Below are positions 60,941 through 64,000 of a stretch of DNA of 64,000 bases, piece after piece (position 1 is the first letter of the stretch; the number at the start of each line of letters is the position of its first letter). The position numbers were made by a program, and so were the translations under genes. Source of the DNA: Anaerolineae bacterium. Its GTDB lineage: Bacteria; Chloroflexota; Anaerolineae; Aggregatilineales; Phototrophicaceae. The stretch spans positions 124,001 to 188,000 of the forward strand of contig JADLAY010000058.1 of the NCBI GenBank assembly GCA_020849765.1, written 5' to 3'. Below the pieces are notes generated by a model, which made no database searches, had not been told where the DNA came from, and worked only from the letters and a program-made list of their open reading frames with translations.

Positions 60941-61866
60941 ACATTGTGGCTCTGGTCGGCGGTGTGGGCGGCGCGAAGCTCGCGCATGGCCTGGCACAGG
61001 TATTGCCGCCGGAGAATCTGACCGTCGTCGTCAACACCGGCGATGATTTCTGGCTCCACGGCTTACGCATTTGTCCTGATTTCGATACCGTTATGTACAC
61101 ACTCGGCGGGGTCGTCGACCCGGTCAACGGCTGGGGCGTGCGCGGCGATACCGTCGCCATGCTCGGCGCGCTGCAACGCTATGGCGAGACGCCCTGGTTC
61201 CGCCTGGGCGATCAAGACCTGGCGACGCACCTCCTGCGCACGGAAGCCCTGCGCTCCGGCGAGCGCCTGACGACGATCATGCAGCGCTTGACGAAAGCGC
61301 TGGGGATACATTCGTCAATTCTTCCGATGACAGATGACGAAGTTTCGACTATTGTGGATACTGTGGAATTTGGCCGCCTGAGTTTCCAGGACTATTTTGT
61401 TAGGCACCGATGGCAGCCCACTGTAAGGACTCTCGCTTACGATGGCGTTGAAAGGGCAACTGTAACACCGGAGGTTGTGCATGCTGTTGCCGATGCGGAC
61501 GCTATCATGATCGGCCCCTCAAATCCGTGGCTGTCGCTCGCGCCAATGTTGGCTTTGCCAGGGCTGCGCGATGCCCTCCTCGCACGGGATATCCCGCGCA
61601 TCGCCATCACGCCCATTGTCGACGGCAAAGCGATCAAGGGCCCGGCGGCGAAACTGATGGCGGAACTCGGCTACGAGGTTTCCGCGCAGAGTGTCGCGGA
61701 ATTTTATAGGGAATACATTAACGGATTCATTTATGATCAAGTGGATATTCATTCACGCCGCCCCGATATGCGGCATTTATTAACGAATACCATCATGCAA
61801 ACCGACGCCGACCGCGCTGAACTGGCGCAACAGGCGCTTATGTGGATTGAGAGCGAGTTGTTATGA
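60931..61866 (+). CDS. cofD: 2-phospho-L-lactate (or phosphoenolpyruvate) transferase CofD
   Basis: A 311-residue enzyme that joins the activated lactyl or enolpyruvyl guanosine diphosphate to the deazaflavin Fo, forming F420-0 or dehydro-F420-0. Family motifs: VALVGGVGGAKLAHGLA (near residue 5), VVVNTGDDFWLHGLRICPDFDTVMYTL (near 32-58), YDGVERATVTPEVVHAVADADAIMIGPSNPWLSLAPML (near 170-207) and TPIVDGKAIKGPAAKLM. GTG 60931 follows GGGAGAGAG and lies inside the end of the nitroreductase gene. The stretch 61300-61500 has rarer codons than its surroundings. Confidence 0.95.
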   Translation: MALNIVALVGGVGGAKLAHGLAQVLPPENLTVVVNTGDDFWLHGLRICPDFDTVMYTLGGVVDPVNGWGVRGDTVAMLGALQRYGETPWFRLGDQDLATHLLRTEALRSGERLTTIMQRLTKALGIHSSILPMTDDEVSTIVDTVEFGRLSFQDYFVRHRWQPTVRTLAYDGVERATVTPEVVHAVADADAIMIGPSNPWLSLAPMLALPGLRDALLARDIPRIAITPIVDGKAIKGPAAKLMAELGYEVSAQSVAEFYREYINGFIYDQVDIHSRRPDMRHLLTNTIMQTDADRAELAQQALMWIESELL

Positions 61867-62510
61867 GCCGTATCTGGGCAATTATCCCCGTCAAGCCGTT
61901 GGCGAACGCCAAGAGTCGTCTTGCTCCGGCGTTAACCCCTGCTCAGCGTCAGCAGCTTGCGGAACATATGTTTCGTCATGTATTGAAGATCTCGACCAGC
62001 GTTCCCCAGCTCGCCGGCACTCTTGTCATCAGCCGCGACAACAAGGCGCTGGCGATTGCGCGCGAATATGGCGCCAAAACCGTCCAGGAAAGCGGCGCGC
62101 CAGAGATGAACGCCGCCCTCATGCGCGCCACCAGCCTGATCGCGCGTTGGCGCGGCAGTGGTGTGCTCATCCTCCCGGCGGATCTGCCCCTGCTGGCGAC
62201 CGAGGACGTCGTCTCGATGGTCGAAATGGGCGATGAACTCTACACGATGGTGATCGCAACCGATCAGGTGCGCGACGGCACCAACGCCATGCTCGTGCGC
62301 CCGCCCGGCCTGATGGAGTATGGCTACGGCCCTGGCAGCTTTGACCGCCACATCGAGCGTGGCAAGGCCGCCGGTGCCATGGTGCACATCTACGAATCGG
62401 AACGTCTGCAGCTCGACATCGACTTGCCGGAAGATCTCGACGTGTATGCGCAGTGGCTCAACGGCTCAACGCCGAACGGCCTCCTGCACATGCGCGACGA
62501 AGTGCGGTGA
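61863..62510 (+). CDS. cofC: 2-phospho-L-lactate/phosphoenolpyruvate guanylyltransferase CofC
   Basis: A 215-residue nucleotidyltransferase of the CofC (FbiD) family. Seen: IIPVKPLANAKSRLAPALTPAQRQQLAEHM at the N-terminus (GTP-binding loop), VLILPADLPLLATEDVVSMV (metal-binding Asp, near residue 101), TDQVRDGTNAMLVRPPG (near 138) and YGPGSFDRHIERGKAAGA. It makes the GDP-activated lactyl or PEP donor used by CofD. Its ATG overlaps the cofD stop (ATGA), so the two products are made in step. Confidence 0.95.
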   Translation: MSRIWAIIPVKPLANAKSRLAPALTPAQRQQLAEHMFRHVLKISTSVPQLAGTLVISRDNKALAIAREYGAKTVQESGAPEMNAALMRATSLIARWRGSGVLILPADLPLLATEDVVSMVEMGDELYTMVIATDQVRDGTNAMLVRPPGLMEYGYGPGSFDRHIERGKAAGAMVHIYESERLQLDIDLPEDLDVYAQWLNGSTPNGLLHMRDEVR

Positions 62511-63337
62511 AAACGCCGCTCGCATCGCTGTCGACCGCCGCGCTCTTTCCGCCCATGCGCGCGGAGTTGCTGCGCGTGCTGCGAAGCCTGCCTGACGAAG
62601 CCTGGTCGCTGCCGACCGCCTGCGAGGGCTGGTCGGTACGCGATGTCGCCGCGCACATCCTCGCCGACGATCTCGCTTACCTCTCGCGCCATCGCGATCA
62701 AGATGGCCTGACGCTGATCCCCGAAGACTGGGACGACCTCGTCCGCCAGATCAACGCGCATAACGACGTCTGGGTGCGCGCCGCCAAACGCATCAGCCGG
62801 ACGCTGCTCGTCGGCCTGCTCGAATTCACCGGCGCGCAGTTGGACGAATTCGTCGCCGCGCTGCCGATGGAGGAGCTGGCCGGGGCGGTCAGTTGGGCCA
62901 GCGATGCGCCCGCGCCGATGTGGCTCCAGCTTGCGCGCGAACTGACCGAATACTGGATGCATCACCAGCACGTTTGCGAGGCGGTCGGCATCGTCAGCCT
63001 GAAGGATCGCCGCTTCTTACACCCGGTGCTGAGCACCTTCGTCCGTGCCCTGCCGCGCACCTACGCCGGCGTCTCCGCGCCGCTCGATACGACCGTGCAG
63101 TTGAGCGTGACCGGCCCGGCGGCGGATCACTGGTACGTGATCCGCGAGGCCGACGGATGGACGCTCTACAAAGAGACCGACCTCGCCCCGGCCAGCGTCG
63201 TCACCCTGGCCGATGACACGGCCTGGCGCCTGTTCACCAAGGGCATCACGCCCGCCGAGGCCGAGGCGCGCGCCCGCATCGACGGCGACGCGGCGTTGGG
63301 CCGCATTCTCCTCAACACCGTCGCGATTATTGCCTGA
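62507..63337 (+). CDS. Maleylpyruvate-isomerase/DinB-fold protein
   Basis: A 276-residue protein with an MDMPI_N (DinB-like) four-helix domain: RAELLRVLRSLPDEAWSLPTACEGWSVRDVAAHILADDLAYLSRH (residues 18-62) with the metal-binding His, and a second conserved His in ELTEYWMHHQHVCEA (near 150). The C-terminal 100 residues are an SCP2-like domain (LSVTGPAADHWYVIREADGWTLY). Mycothiol-dependent enzymes of this type occur in Actinobacteria; in Chloroflexota the thiol cofactor is not clear. GTG 62507 overlaps the cofC stop (GTGA), so it is translated with the F420 genes. Confidence 0.85.
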   Translation: MKTPLASLSTAALFPPMRAELLRVLRSLPDEAWSLPTACEGWSVRDVAAHILADDLAYLSRHRDQDGLTLIPEDWDDLVRQINAHNDVWVRAAKRISRTLLVGLLEFTGAQLDEFVAALPMEELAGAVSWASDAPAPMWLQLARELTEYWMHHQHVCEAVGIVSLKDRRFLHPVLSTFVRALPRTYAGVSAPLDTTVQLSVTGPAADHWYVIREADGWTLYKETDLAPASVVTLADDTAWRLFTKGITPAEAEARARIDGDAALGRILLNTVAIIA

Positions 63338-63401
63338 GGGTGACGATCAAGCTCTAGACCTATCGCCTATGGCGAAGACAGCACAAATAGACAAGATGTC
63401 T

Positions 63402-63462
63402 GCTCACCTTCGCCGGACGTTGAAACGCCCGGCTAGGGGACATCAAGCGCACTGAAGGCGCT
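63402..63462 (-). repeat. Two-hairpin module (copy E)
   Basis: On the minus strand: hairpin 1 AGCGCCTTCAGTGCGCT (63462-63446), linker TGATGTCCCCTA, hairpin 2 with stem GCCGG-G-CGTT/AACG-T-CCGGC (63433-63412) and tail CGGCGAAGGTGAGC (63415-63402). The tail equals that of copy D at 23465-23478. The surrounding gap 63338-63598 contains no gene. Confidence 0.72.
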
Positions 63463-63598
63463 GAAGAATGGCACATCAAACCGAAGATCATGCCAATCCT
63501 ACGGGTTTGATCCGCAAGTGCGCTCAATCAATGTCCCGTTGGACGTTTAGCCTTGTGCTGAGCTAAAAACTCATTCCTCATCACTTCTTTGACTTTAC

Positions 63599-64000
63599 TT
63601 ACACCGGCATCTGCTCGCGCATGAAGCGCAGCTTCTCCTGGGCCTGATAACTGCCACCACCCTCGTGATCGTTGAACTCCCAGACGCTGATCTGCTTCGG
63701 CCCGGCGTAGTAGTTGTACGCTGCGTAGACCGTCGATGGCGGGCAGATCATGTCCATCAGCGCCACCGAGAACAAGGCGGGAACGAGACTCCGCGTGGCG
63801 AAGTTGACTCCGTCAAAATACGACAGCGTGCGGAAGACCTGATCGATCTTATCGCGATGAACTTTGCAGTAGCGTTTGATTTCAGCGTAAGGATCGGTGT
63901 CTGCGATCTGCGTTGCCCTGCGGTAATGACACAGGAATGGCACGTCGGGCATCATGACCTTGACCTTGTCGCTGAGCGCCGTCACCGCGATCGAGATGCC
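63599..64000 (-). CDS. Acetylxylan esterase (AXE1/cephalosporin-C deacetylase family), C-terminal part
   Basis: The reading frame runs off the window end at 64000, so the 5' part is missing. The 133 visible residues hold the C-terminal half of the AXE1 alpha/beta hydrolase: FLCHYRRA and DPYAEIKRY (residues about 23-42), FRTLSYFDGVNFATR, PALFSVALMDMICPPST with the catalytic Asp, and the catalytic His in FNDHEGGGSYQ near the end. The nucleophile Ser would lie outside the window. These enzymes deacetylate xylan or cephalosporin C analogues. The GTG at 63985 is internal, as the frame continues upstream. Confidence 0.9.
   Translation of the reverse strand, partial: GISIAVTALSDKVKVMMPDVPFLCHYRRATQIADTDPYAEIKRYCKVHRDKIDQVFRTLSYFDGVNFATRSLVPALFSVALMDMICPPSTVYAAYNYYAGPKQISVWEFNDHEGGGSYQAQEKLRFMREQMPV

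Overview
The window is a GC-rich bacterial chromosome segment that fits a Chloroflexota (Anaerolineae-like) genome. This is inferred from gene content: a cofC-cofD F420 block, GT39-type membrane glycosyltransferases, paired adhesin-like membrane proteins of the LiaF type, Uma2 nucleases, and abundant small palindromic and heptad-repeat elements between genes. No rRNA is present. One tRNA, tRNA-Gln(TTG), is on the minus strand at 7950-8020.

Layout. 1-4.5 kb: the end of an ABC exporter ATPase, a Uma2 nuclease, an acetamidase/formamidase, a small-protein/HNH pair, and a MerR-aldo/keto reductase operon with a textbook MerR promoter. 4.5-7.8 kb: a minus-strand operon DUF4062 protein - pyrD - unknown. 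7.9-12.3 kb: tRNA-Gln, then a cobalamin riboswitch controlling a BtuF/BtuC/BtuD-type importer. 12.8-28.5 kb: a complete myo-inositol catabolic locus. A leftward operon (Gfo/Idh dehydrogenase, sugar-binding protein, permease, ATPase) diverges from an IclR regulator, which leads into iolC, an IolI-like isomerase, iolB, iolD, iolE, iolG, iolA and a LacD-type aldolase. Together they take inositol through 2-keto-inositol, the trione, 5-deoxyglucuronate, DKG and DKG-phosphate to DHAP plus malonate semialdehyde, and then acetyl-CoA.

28.5-46 kb: mixed housekeeping and envelope genes: DedA, homoserine dehydrogenase, a receiver-kinase protein, an SH3 protein, two GT39-like enzymes, acetyltransferases, a serine hydrolase, a YjjX/CPBP/GNAT operon, a PHP-GT4 pair, a DUF305 protein and a PLP decarboxylase. 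46.3-48.4 kb: an AT-rich island with a pentapeptide-repeat membrane protein. 48.4-53.6 kb: a polyprenyl-phosphate sugar transferase with a GT2, three small envelope proteins and ccmC. 53.8-59.7 kb: the tandem LiaF-like pair, a ROK kinase, Uma2, GNAT and a GAF-PAS histidine kinase. 59.7-64 kb: an MNT nucleotidyltransferase bracketed by palindromes, the F420 operon (FbiB-like nitroreductase, cofD, cofC, MDMPI-fold protein), and the end of an acetylxylan esterase.

The most unusual content is non-coding. (1) A dispersed family of two-hairpin modules whose stems differ in sequence but keep pairing, with a shared linker ending in TAGCC or AGCC. (2) GTAGGGRCG-armed palindromes that have entered coding sequence in at least two genes and supply the stop codon of one of them. 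(3) Strictly phased heptad or octad arrays, one of which forms the variable stem of the cobalamin riboswitch and another of which brackets a 30-bp perfect palindrome between iolE and iolG. Product calls rest on motifs read by eye; no database search was run.
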